This document shows, piece after piece, positions 53,577 through 62,091 of a stretch of 64,000 bases of DNA. The stretch is from CAZVGZ01 sp964627605 (GTDB lineage: Bacteria > Latescibacterota > MWCZ01 > CAZVGZ01): positions 62,001-126,000 of the forward strand of contig CAZVGZ010000003.1 of the NCBI GenBank assembly GCA_964627605.1. The letters are read 5' to 3'. How positions within the stretch are numbered: the stretch's first letter is position 1; the number at the start of each line of letters is the position of its first letter. The notes beneath the pieces are model-generated. The model saw only the letters and a list, made by a program, of their open reading frames with translations, did no database searches and was not told the origin of the DNA. A program made the position numbers and the translations under genes.

Positions 53577-54980
53577 CTATATCCGCTCAAAGTAGCGCTG
53601 TCGCTCCCAGTCGGTGACGGCCTTGTCGAACGAGTCCTGCTCGGCACGAAAGAAATGCCAGTAGTGCTTTGCGACGTCTTTTCCGAATGATTGAACGACG
53701 AAGTCGCTGGACTCGAACAGGTCGGTTGCCTGTGACAGAGTATTGGGTACATGGGGTAAGTGATCGGCTTCGTAAGCATCCCCGGAAAAGACATCAGGCG
53801 GCTCGGCTTTGTTGGCGATCCCGTCCAGACCAGAGGCCAAAGCGGCTGCGTAAACCAGATAAGGGTTGCAGTCCGCACCAGGGATTCGGCACTCGATTCG
53901 AAGGCTCTCTCCGGTGCCAACAACCCTGAATCCCGCGGTACGGTTGTCGTGGCTCCACGCGATCCTGGTGGGTGCCCAGGAGCCTGATTGGTAGCGCTTA
54001 TATGAGTTCACCGTCGGTGCGTAGAACGCCATCATGTCATGTACGTGAGCCATCCATCCCCCAAGAAACCACCGAAACAGATCACTTCCATTGTCGAGCC
54101 CAGCGTCGGCGTTTTCGCCACCGGTGAAGACGCCGACGCCGTCTTGCCACAACGAAAGATGAACGTGGCAGCTTGAACCGGCTTGCTCTGAATCGGGTTT
54201 GGCCATGAACGTCACGCTCATACCCATCTCGTCGGCGGTCTCCTTCATGCACTGCTTGTAGACGGCGTGATGATCGGCCATTGTCAACACATCGGCGCAT
54301 TTCAGGTTCAGTTCGTGCTGCCCCAACCCCCACTCGCCCTTGGTGCTCTCAACCGGTATGCCTGACGCCGCCAGATTCCTCCGTGCAGCACCGTTTAGCC
54401 CTTCCATCCGCGTGCCCTGGAGTGCGTGGTAATCCTCGATGTACCAGCCTGCGGCTTCAAGATAGTGATAGCCGTTCTCGGCCGCATCACGATAGGAGTT
54501 GCGATATATAAAGTACTCGACCTCCGACGCGGCTTTTGCGGTGAAACCCATGTCGGCGGCCCGCTCTATCTGCTTCTTGAGTATAGAGCGTGGTGCGATA
54601 TCAATAAGGGAGTGATCGCTCGTGCTTGCCACATCGCAAATGACCATCGCCGTTCGGTCCAACCATGCCGCGTGGCGCATTGTATCCAGGTCAGGAGACA
54701 GATGAAAATCGCCGTAACCCTTTTGCCAGTTGGCGAACTCGTATCCAGCTACCGGCTCCATCTCCATATCCACCGTGAGCAGATAGTCGCAGGCATGGGT
54801 GCCGTCTTTAGCGGCTGTCTCCAAGAAGTGTGTCGCGTCGAGTCTTTTCCCTACGAAGCGTCCGTAGAGGTCTGTAAACACTGTCAAGACTGTATCAATC
54901 TGACCTGTCTCAACCTGTTGGCTCAGCTGATCCAGCGATAGCAACCCACGTTCTCCAGACATTTTGTTTAAGCTCTCCAT
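53577..54980 (-). CDS. Glutamine synthetase-like (type I/III-related, gamma-glutamyl ligase) protein
   Basis: The protein has 467 residues; a start at the ATG at 54962 (MSGERGLLSL) is also plausible. The N-terminal beta-grasp has VLTVFTDLYGRFVGKRLDA. The catalytic barrel has ASEVEYFIYR, GLGQHELNLKCADV, GSSCHVHLSLW, PTRIAWSHDNRTAGFRV and NPYLVYAAALASGLDGIANK. These match glutamine synthetase-family ligases such as polyamine ligases (PuuA type), more than the housekeeping GlnA. The Tyr adenylation loop of GlnA is not evident. It is divergent from fumC. It may glutamylate an amine from catabolism. Confidence 0.87.
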   Translation of the reverse strand: MESLNKMSGERGLLSLDQLSQQVETGQIDTVLTVFTDLYGRFVGKRLDATHFLETAAKDGTHACDYLLTVDMEMEPVAGYEFANWQKGYGDFHLSPDLDTMRHAAWLDRTAMVICDVASTSDHSLIDIAPRSILKKQIERAADMGFTAKAASEVEYFIYRNSYRDAAENGYHYLEAAGWYIEDYHALQGTRMEGLNGAARRNLAASGIPVESTKGEWGLGQHELNLKCADVLTMADHHAVYKQCMKETADEMGMSVTFMAKPDSEQAGSSCHVHLSLWQDGVGVFTGGENADAGLDNGSDLFRWFLGGWMAHVHDMMAFYAPTVNSYKRYQSGSWAPTRIAWSHDNRTAGFRVVGTGESLRIECRIPGADCNPYLVYAAALASGLDGIANKAEPPDVFSGDAYEADHLPHVPNTLSQATDLFESSDFVVQSFGKDVAKHYWHFFRAEQDSFDKAVTDWERQRYFERI

Positions 54981-55149
54981 TTTTCACTTAGATTTTGGGC
55001 ACAGATGGTGCTGTTATGTGGACGTTGAGGCGGCGGCGCGGTAGGTTTCTATTCAGACCGGCGTGAGAAGTTTTATCGCTGACCTGTGCGACATAAACGA
55101 TCACAAGGCATTATAGCAGATCAGAGCGACCAAATGGAAGGACTGAACA

Positions 55150-56550
55150 ATGAGCGTCAGAGTAGAAAAAGACTCGTTGGGCGATGTTGAATTACCTGGC
55201 GATGCGCTTTATGGAGCGCAGACAAAGCGGGCGGTCGATAATTTCCCCATCAGCGGCATCAGGTTCCCTCGCGTCTTCATCCGTGCACTGGGGCTAATCA
55301 AACGTGCTGCTGCACAGGTGAATCTGGAGATGGGCAACCTGGATAAGGATGTGGCTGATGCGATTGTTGCCGTTGCAAACGAAGTGATCGACGGCGGGCT
55401 TGACGATCATTTCCCAATCGACATCTATCAGACCGGCTCTGGGACGTCCACCAACATGAACGCCAACGAGGTGATCTCCAACCGGGCGATACAAAACATG
55501 GACGGTGAGGTGGGTTCTAAGACACCGATACACCCCAACGACCATGTGAATATGGGCCAGTCGTCAAACGATGTGATCCCCACCGCAATCCACGTCGCAG
55601 CGTACCTGGAAGTCGAAGAGGTGCTGATCCCGGCGCTAGCACACCTTCGTTGGGTGCTTGAGAAGCGGGCCGAAGAGCTGGATGAGGTAGTAAAAACAGG
55701 TCGGACCCACTTGATGGACGCCATGCCCATAAGGGTCGGGCAGCAGCTCCTGGGGCACGCCAGGCAACTTGAGTTGGGAATTGAGAGGATTACGTCTACG
55801 CTGCCAAGATTGGCGGAACTGGCCATCGGTGGGACGGCTGTGGGCACCGGAATCAATACTCCACCGGATTTTGGAGCGCGTGTGGCGGCGGCGGTGGGCG
55901 AGGCGGCAGGACTGCCTTTCACCGAAGCAACGAACCATTTTGAGGCGCAGGCAGCGCAGGATGCAGCGGTGGAAGTCAGTGGTCAACTAAAGACTGTCGC
56001 CTGCTCGCTTATGAAGATCGCCAATGATTTCAGGTGGATGAACGGCGGTCCGCAGGCTGGTTTGAAGGAGATCGCGCTTCCGGCGACACAGCCTGGATCA
56101 TCAATCATGCCGGGAAAGGTAAATCCGGTGATGGCTGAGGCGCTGACGATGGCGTGCGGTCAGGTGATCGGCAACGATGTTGCGGTGGCCATTGGGGGGC
56201 AGTCAGGCAGCTTTGAGCTGAATGTGATGCTGCCGCTCATCGCCCACAACCTGCTTCAGTCGATCACGATCATGGCCGGTGCATCCAGAGCTTTCGCAGA
56301 CAAAGCTGTCGCGGGGTTCACGGTCAATAGTGAGCACATGGCTGACCTGGTGGAGAAGAATCCGATTCTCGTAACCGCTCTTGCGCCGCACATTGGCTAC
56401 GATCTGTCCGCCAAAATAGCGAAAACCGCCATGGCTGAAGGGCGCAAAGTCAGAGATGTCGCCCGTGAGATGACCGATCTCACCGAAGAGCAGCTCAACG
56501 CCTATCTGAATACCACGGCGATGACCGAAGGAGGGCTGGTAGGCGGATAG
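55150..56550 (+). CDS. fumC: Class II fumarate hydratase
   Basis: The protein has 466 residues. Class II signatures are present: SSNDVIPTAIHVAAYLEVEE, TGRTHLMDAMPIRVGQ with the catalytic His, GTAVGTGINTPPDFG and GSSIMPGKVNPVMAEAL. The gene has all of these and is intact. FumC interconverts fumarate and malate in the citric acid cycle and is iron-independent. An AGGACT sequence lies 9 bases before the ATG. Confidence 0.95.
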   Translation: MSVRVEKDSLGDVELPGDALYGAQTKRAVDNFPISGIRFPRVFIRALGLIKRAAAQVNLEMGNLDKDVADAIVAVANEVIDGGLDDHFPIDIYQTGSGTSTNMNANEVISNRAIQNMDGEVGSKTPIHPNDHVNMGQSSNDVIPTAIHVAAYLEVEEVLIPALAHLRWVLEKRAEELDEVVKTGRTHLMDAMPIRVGQQLLGHARQLELGIERITSTLPRLAELAIGGTAVGTGINTPPDFGARVAAAVGEAAGLPFTEATNHFEAQAAQDAAVEVSGQLKTVACSLMKIANDFRWMNGGPQAGLKEIALPATQPGSSIMPGKVNPVMAEALTMACGQVIGNDVAVAIGGQSGSFELNVMLPLIAHNLLQSITIMAGASRAFADKAVAGFTVNSEHMADLVEKNPILVTALAPHIGYDLSAKIAKTAMAEGRKVRDVAREMTDLTEEQLNAYLNTTAMTEGGLVGG

Positions 56551-56822
56551 ATTGGTTGCTCAGGCGAGGGGACATCGGCCCTGCGGGCATCTATTGAGCA
56601 CTGCCGGTACGCCCCATAGAGTGATGGTTTGGACGTTTTGGGGTGTTCCGTTTCTCGCATATCGCGCCATTCTCAACCGTCGTTGCCCCTTATCTGCGGC
56701 GATCTGTGCGGTGCCTAGCGACGGAAACAGTTTTGGGTTCCCGATCATATCTCAAATCCGGCTGGACCGGGTTGTTATTACTGTAACCATGGGCACACTC
56801 GCCGTACCGAACCTGCACCGGA

Positions 56823-57461
56823 TCACCACTCCAGGTCGTCGGGTTCTTTTAACAACCTCTGCGCACGGCGCTCTACTATCGCCTCCTTGCTCTCCGCCCG
56901 GCGGTTGATCTGTTCTTTTAACCGTGAAACCTCGCTTTCCATACGAACCAACTCGTCGGTTCGGTCGGCTTCTCTGGTATCGAACAGATCACTTAATGCA
57001 GAGCTCAGACCGGCTCGTATCTCTCGCTTTTCACTGGAGTCATCAGCTTCCCGCCACTGTCGTACCATCTCCTCGACCCTCAGCTCCAACTCCAAGATGC
57101 GGGTGCGGCGGGTGTATCTCTCTGGTGCACGCCGCGCCAACTCGTCCATGAACCGCTTCTGGTGCAGCGCCCACCTGAGCTTGGCCCGGTAGCTTATTGG
57201 ATAGTTCTGCTTTGCCCGTTCGAGCGCTTCAAACCTTTTGGGAGCCATCCGCTGTAGAAACGAACGAGCGGAATCCTGCTCGTCTTTGGAAAGCTCATAG
57301 TGCGTAGATTCTGGGCCCATCCATGGCTTGTGGTCGCCAGGATGCGGCCTATGGCGTCTGCCGCGCCGTCTTTCTGGCGGCTGTGCAAAGGCCAATGTCG
57401 CTGCCATTAGCAGCGCCAGCAGATAAAAAACAGACGTGTTTGCTTCTAATCGCGATCTCAT
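56823..57461 (-). CDS. Exported helical protein, CpxP/CnrX-like periplasmic sensor candidate
   Basis: The protein is 212 residues from the ATG at 57461 (GGAAGGG ribosome binding site). A signal peptide ends near LAFAQ, followed by a basic, His-containing stretch (ERRRGRRHRPHPGDHKPWMG). The rest is a long helical region with repeated Arg/Glu pairs (RAKLRWALHQKRFMDELARR, ELELRVEEMVRQWREADD), similar in shape to Spy/CpxP or CnrX proteins. There is no LTxxQ pair that would settle it. It is 19 bases after the anti-sigma gene and is the third gene of the ECF operon. A periplasmic sensor or chaperone role is inference. Confidence 0.65.
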   Translation of the reverse strand: MRSRLEANTSVFYLLALLMAATLAFAQPPERRRGRRHRPHPGDHKPWMGPESTHYELSKDEQDSARSFLQRMAPKRFEALERAKQNYPISYRAKLRWALHQKRFMDELARRAPERYTRRTRILELELRVEEMVRQWREADDSSEKREIRAGLSSALSDLFDTREADRTDELVRMESEVSRLKEQINRRAESKEAIVERRAQRLLKEPDDLEW

Positions 57462-57480
57462 CGAACTTGCCCTTCCATGA

Positions 57481-58035
57481 CTACAGTGCGTCCATCTCTT
57501 CTGACAGCGCCCTAATCCGGGTGCCCAAACGCGATATCTCAGCATCCAGAAACGCCGCCGCCGGATCGTCCTCGGTTACCCCGTTCCCAAACAGCCAAGC
57601 CGTGGACGTGATAGTCTCAACTGTCATCAAGGTCTGGTCATCGGTGAACGGGTCAGCGCCCACGTCAGTAGTCTCTGTAGGCATAACAGGCCACGAGCCG
57701 AATGTCAGGAACGCTAGGACCAGAATCGCCACTCCCATTGCTGGTGCGAACAGTGGCCGTGGGATCGCTATTCGTCGGTGAACCCTCCGCCACCACGATT
57801 CATTGGCGATCTGGGTGTGGGCAAAAGAAAAGATCGCATCAACAACCGACTCTGGGGGTTCAGCGTGCGGCATCGCGGCCAACGCGTCCAGTGTCTCGCG
57901 CATCTGCAAGAGTGATTGCGAGCAGGTAGGGCAGTCGGACGTATGACGCTCAAATATTGCGGCGTCGGTCTCGGTCGCTTGGCCCGTGGCGACCTCAACC
58001 CTATGTCTCGTCCATAGTTCGCACGGTTCGGTCAT
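57481..58035 (-). CDS. Zinc-finger anti-sigma factor
   Basis: The protein has 184 residues. The N-terminal zinc anti-sigma domain has the H-x3-C-x2-C motif HTSDCPTC. A membrane segment follows (PLFAPAMGVAILVLAFLTFGSW), then a periplasmic part of about 70 residues. Its start overlaps the sigma gene stop (58032-58035), so it is co-translated with it. It likely holds the ECF sigma factor at the membrane until a signal is sensed, possibly by the third gene of the operon. Confidence 0.82.
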   Translation of the reverse strand: MTEPCELWTRHRVEVATGQATETDAAIFERHTSDCPTCSQSLLQMRETLDALAAMPHAEPPESVVDAIFSFAHTQIANESWWRRVHRRIAIPRPLFAPAMGVAILVLAFLTFGSWPVMPTETTDVGADPFTDDQTLMTVETITSTAWLFGNGVTEDDPAAAFLDAEISRLGTRIRALSEEMDAL

Positions 58036-58622
58036 GCAATCTGCTCCAGTTGAGTAAGCCGCTTACGCAGACTAGCCACGGCGTAGTGCATTCTGCCCAG
58101 TGCGGTGTTGATCGAGCAACCCACAACATCGGCGATCTCTTGGTACGTCATCTCCTGCTGCCTCAACGCCACGACCTGTCGTTGTTCGGCTGGCAAAAGG
58201 TTTACAGCTTCGGCCAAAACGCACCAATCTTCGTCGGCAGCCATCAGATCGTCCGGTCCAGGTTCGTTGGAGGGCAACCTTTCGATCAAGTCGGAGTCGC
58301 TTTTCACGGCATTACTGCTCGGTGTGAGTGTTGTCGGCTTGCGCGCTCTGTGTCGCAGATGGTCCAGCGCTGAGTTGTTTGCAATCCCAAACAGCCAGCT
58401 CTTGAACTTGTCGGACTCTGTGTATCTGGGAAGCGCTCCTATCATTTTGATAAATGTATCCTGAAAAACATCTTCGGCGTCGGTGCTGTTGCCCACCAAC
58501 CGCAGCAGAAATGTGAATATTGGCGAGCGGTATCGCCCGAAAAGTTCGTCGAAGGCACCGTTTTGCCCTCCGAGGTACCTGGCGACAAGGTCGCCGTCGC
58601 TTAGTGTTGTGTATCTACCCAT
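58032..58622 (-). CDS. ECF-type RNA polymerase sigma factor
   Basis: The protein has 196 residues. Region 2 is FDELFGRYRSPIFTFLLRLVGN, then DAEDVFQDTFIKMIGALPRY. Region 4 is LLPAEQRQVVALRQQEMTYQEIADVVGCSINTALGRMHYAVASLRKRL. Region 3 is absent, as expected for ECF sigmas. It is the first gene of the sigma/anti-sigma/periplasmic protein operon. A TACAAT box (58684-58689, minus strand) may be its -10 element. Confidence 0.92.
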   Translation of the reverse strand: MGRYTTLSDGDLVARYLGGQNGAFDELFGRYRSPIFTFLLRLVGNSTDAEDVFQDTFIKMIGALPRYTESDKFKSWLFGIANNSALDHLRHRARKPTTLTPSSNAVKSDSDLIERLPSNEPGPDDLMAADEDWCVLAEAVNLLPAEQRQVVALRQQEMTYQEIADVVGCSINTALGRMHYAVASLRKRLTQLEQIA

Positions 58623-58823
58623 CTAAAAAATCCGCCGTCTATTTCTTTCAGTCACCAGTTAGAACGCCGGAACATATGCCGATATTGTACGCAGATGAAT
58701 ATAGCCTCACCACACCGGTGTAGCTCTCGGCACTGTCGGCCCCACAAGCGGTCCGCTTTGAAGGTGGGGCGCAAACACCGTACCTTAATCACTCGCGTGT
58801 TGATATATTTTGGGGGTTATGAG

Positions 58824-59162
58824 ATGAATCTGCGGGCCAGAGTGTTGCCAATTCTTACGGCGGTGTTCGCCGCATATATGTCGTTGGCGTACGGCGCATT
58901 GGCGTGGATCGTGCATCCAGGGTTTGAGGAGTTGGAGCAGGAACAGTCAGCAATCGATATCGCCCGATGCGTTCAAGCAATCGATCGGGAGATCACCAAT
59001 CTCCATCAGTTGTGTGGTAAATGGGCTGGACGGGACGACACTTACGAGTTCATATCCGCTCTCGATGATGGGGATGTCGAATCGAACCTCGTCCAATCTA
59101 CGTTTTCTGACAACAATCTAGACCTGATTTTCCTTCTGGACGCTGACGGCGAAGTGGTGTGA
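58824..59162 (+). pseudogene. CHASE4 sensor protein fragment ending at TGA
   Basis: From the ATG at 58824 (GGGGG ribosome binding site) the frame encodes a membrane segment and most of a CHASE4 sensor domain: WIVHPGFEELEQEQSAIDIA, RCVQAIDREITNLHQLC and LDLIFLLDADGEVV. A TGA at 59160-59162 falls where most CHASE4 domains have Trp (GEVVW), and GEVRG continues in the same frame for about 50 codons with weak family match. No HAMP, kinase or GGDEF domain follows; the next gene begins at 59359. The signalling half has been lost. This is a fragment of a former sensor gene. Confidence 0.75.
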
Positions 59163-59358
59163 GGTGAGGTGCGAGGGGTTGCGGCTGGCTGGAGTTATCA
59201 GAAAACTTTACCGCGCTCCAACCCTATTTTCCAACGATACGCCAAATCACCGAACCATCGCCTCCAGATGAGGTTTGATCCTGCTGACCCCTACAGAGTG
59301 TGTTGAATAAAACCGCCTGGGCGAAGAGTATCTGATAGGGGAAAACGATCGGGCAGCA

Positions 59359-60786
59359 ATGTTTCGCAAACCTTACTCCAAAGGGCTCACGGCCCAAAGA
59401 AAAGGCAGGCTGGCCGACGCAAGAAGATGGTACCAAAAAGCGTTGGACATGCAGGATCGCCAGGAGGACGCCCACAGAGGGTTGGCGGCGTTGGATCTGG
59501 CCCAGGTGCCGCCTGATCTCATCGCGGCGACCCAGCATCTGGCCGCAATCGTTGATCCCACGGTAGCCGATCTGTCGCTGATGGTTGATGCAAGCAGCCG
59601 CTTGGGCGATTTGGAGAACGAACAGCGCGCCAGAGAAACTATTCTTTCTAGAGTGCCGGATTTCGCGAAAACTTTGGAACATAGGGTGGCGCTGGCAGAG
59701 ATAGCGATGGCGATCGGTGACCCAAAAGGGGCGCAGAATCAGTGGCGTCAAATTCTGTCGCAGGACAGTAGTCTAGCTGTTGCATGGGTGGGGCTTGGGG
59801 GTTCGTTCGTCGAGCTTGGTGAGGTCCAAGAGGCCCACAACGCGTTTGCGCAGGCTGTTCGCCAGGACCCGCTTCATCACGGCGGTTATCTCGGTTTGGC
59901 AAAGACAGCTACCGACAAGCGGAGCGCGGGCCGCTTCAGTCACCTGGCGCAAGTGGTGACCGATACCGCAGGCTCAACTTCGCCGCTAGAGGACATCGTT
60001 GCATTCCCAAACGTTGGCGATGGCTCAACGGTCGAGAGCGCGCGGCACTCGTCGGAATACCGATTCATTTCGTCCAAAGCTGTCTCCAAGCTCATTGGGT
60101 TGTTGGCTGACGAGGTAGTCCACGCCGCAGACTTGCTCCATGCGCGCCGTGTTGATCCTGCCCACGAAAGTGCCGTACCGAGTCTCTGGAGTGACACATT
60201 GAGTCGATTCGAGTTGGACGAAACGCCGCTGTACATAGTTGAAAATGGCGAGGTTCAGATTCGGCTACAAGCCGACCCGGCGGTAGTGCTCATATCGGGG
60301 TGCGATGGATCAGACACCAGGATGACCACCGCGTTGTTCGCTCTTGCAGCAGCGCACATCAAGTTGGGGCACGCCGGGGTCTTGGCGGTGCTTGATGACC
60401 CTCGTCAGTTGGTTGGTGCCGCCCTCGGGGCGCTTCCAGGTGGCGACCTGTTGGGGCGCTACAGGCGCACAAGGCGCATTGCCAAACTCGTTCAGGACCC
60501 GACAGAGAGCGGCAAGACCTCTGGCGTCAGCGGGACGTTGGCCAAACGGTGGGAGGCGCGGCTGACGGTTCATACGAGCGCAGATAGACTGGCTCTGGTT
60601 TGCACGCAAGACCTCCCGGCTATTGTGGATGCTATTATGGCGTTGGAACATGTTGACACGGCGACGCGTAAGGTCACCGTGGCGGGTCTTCGAGAGGATG
60701 AAGGACACGAGAGGCTTGCCATGAAGAGGATAGCTGAGTTGCTGTCATGGGTCACAGAACCTGATTTGACTTTTTTGGACGACTGA
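59359..60786 (+). CDS. Tetratricopeptide repeat protein
   Basis: The protein has 475 residues. The first ~200 residues are TPR-like helical repeats (KGRLADARRWYQKALDMQDR, GDPKGAQNQWRQILSQDSSLAVAWVGLGGSFVELGEVQEAHNAFAQAV). The C-terminal ~250 residues form an alpha/beta region without a recognised motif (for example ADPAVVLISGCDGSDTRMTTALFALAAAHI). No signal peptide is seen, so it may be cytoplasmic. It precedes the sigma-70 gene with a 279-base gap. The role is unknown; a scaffold is a general expectation. Confidence 0.7.
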   Translation: MFRKPYSKGLTAQRKGRLADARRWYQKALDMQDRQEDAHRGLAALDLAQVPPDLIAATQHLAAIVDPTVADLSLMVDASSRLGDLENEQRARETILSRVPDFAKTLEHRVALAEIAMAIGDPKGAQNQWRQILSQDSSLAVAWVGLGGSFVELGEVQEAHNAFAQAVRQDPLHHGGYLGLAKTATDKRSAGRFSHLAQVVTDTAGSTSPLEDIVAFPNVGDGSTVESARHSSEYRFISSKAVSKLIGLLADEVVHAADLLHARRVDPAHESAVPSLWSDTLSRFELDETPLYIVENGEVQIRLQADPAVVLISGCDGSDTRMTTALFALAAAHIKLGHAGVLAVLDDPRQLVGAALGALPGGDLLGRYRRTRRIAKLVQDPTESGKTSGVSGTLAKRWEARLTVHTSADRLALVCTQDLPAIVDAIMALEHVDTATRKVTVAGLREDEGHERLAMKRIAELLSWVTEPDLTFLDD

Positions 60787-61065
60787 CACTATATTCTATC
60801 ATTGTGAGCGCCCTGTCGCAGATTTTCTGCTGATGCTTGGGCGTCCTACCTTCTAAACGAGAGGAACCATATAGCCTAATTGTGAACGCTTGTGCCGATG
60901 AGTTGCCAAGGGAGGCAGGTCACGGACACGGTCAACCCGTGTGACGAAACCAACGTCAGGAGCGTTCGCGTATGGTCTACTGCTCGCGTTTTGTTGTTCA
61001 GCCCGTGTGGTGTCTCTTTTCAAGGCATTGCCAGATTGCCACTAACAGCAAGGAGCGCGAGGGTG

Positions 61066-61980
61066 ATGGTCTCCTTTCAGAGTAGTTTCAGCAAAAGCTC
61101 ATCAACTGGCGACCCATCCCTGACCCGGTATCTCAAACAGATCGGCGGCAGACGTTTGCTCAGCCGGGATGAAGAGCGTGATCTGGCTATTAGAGCCAGA
61201 GCGGGTGACCAGGGAGCGGCCGACAATCTTGTGGAAGCGAACCTTAGGTTCGTAGTAAAAATTGCGAAAAAATACCAACACCAAGGGTTACCGCTTGAAG
61301 ACCTGATTAGCGAGGGTAACATCGGACTTATGAACGCGGTAAAAAGGTTCGATGAGCGCAAAGGGTTCAAGTTTATCTCCTACGGCGTCTGGTGGGTTCG
61401 TCAGGCCATAGTGCAGGCGCTCATCGACAAAGGCCGAGTAGTGAGGCCACCGGCAAACCGGATCAACCGTTTCCACAAGGTCAAAAAATCAACAGGACGG
61501 CTTGAGCAGCGGCTTGGGCGACCACCGACGTTAGGGGAGATATCCGGAGAGGTTGAGATATCTCCTGGCACGCTACTTAGCCTGCTGGAGATCGGGGCCA
61601 CGACAGCGTCGTTAGACTCACCGGTGGAAAATGACCGCGCCGAAGACGATCACGACGAGTGTCCACTCATCAATTTTACAGCGGTCGATCGTGGATCGCT
61701 CGCAGACGACATCGCCGAGGAGAACAGCCTGAAGAGGGACCTCTATAAAGCGATGGGCCAACTTAGCGAGAGAGAGGCGTGGGTTCTAGGAGAGTATTTC
61801 GGCTTGACCGGTGACGATCCCAAGACTCTTCAGGCGATTGGGCGGGAGGTTGGTCTGACCAAAGAGCGGATCAGACAGCTCAAAAAGCGTGCGTTGGGCA
61901 AGCTCCGGGAGCCCGATGTTGCTGGTGGTCTGGCGGGATATCTCGATATGTCGGGGCAGCCCGACCATCTGTCAGCCTGA
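61066..61980 (+). CDS. Sigma-70 family factor (primary-type, no region 1.1)
   Basis: The protein is 304 residues from the ATG at 61066; a longer frame to 60892 has no family sequence, and AAGGAG and GAGGG precede the chosen start. Region 1.2 starts at DPSLTRYLKQIGG. Region 2 has AANLRFVVKIAKKYQHQGLPLEDLISEGNIGLMNAVKRFDERKGFKFISYGVWWVRQAI, the strongest conserved part. Region 3 and region 4 follow (GLTKERIRQLKKRALGKL). It is a group 1 or group 2 sigma without region 1.1, so either the principal factor or an RpoS-like one. A typical RpoD is longer. Confidence 0.9.
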   Translation: MVSFQSSFSKSSSTGDPSLTRYLKQIGGRRLLSRDEERDLAIRARAGDQGAADNLVEANLRFVVKIAKKYQHQGLPLEDLISEGNIGLMNAVKRFDERKGFKFISYGVWWVRQAIVQALIDKGRVVRPPANRINRFHKVKKSTGRLEQRLGRPPTLGEISGEVEISPGTLLSLLEIGATTASLDSPVENDRAEDDHDECPLINFTAVDRGSLADDIAEENSLKRDLYKAMGQLSEREAWVLGEYFGLTGDDPKTLQAIGREVGLTKERIRQLKKRALGKLREPDVAGGLAGYLDMSGQPDHLSA

Positions 61981-62091
61981 ACAGGTCAAGGTTTTTGACC
62001 GCAATCAGTTGACTGTGTTCTTGCTAGCAGGTCCGATTACTCGGCAAAATTCGCGCAGATGGTCGCGCCAGTTGGTCATCAGCCCACAGAT

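Noticed and set aside
60892..61065. N-terminal extension of the sigma-70 protein
   Set aside because: The 58 extra codons have no family similarity, and a better ribosome binding site precedes the ATG at 61066.
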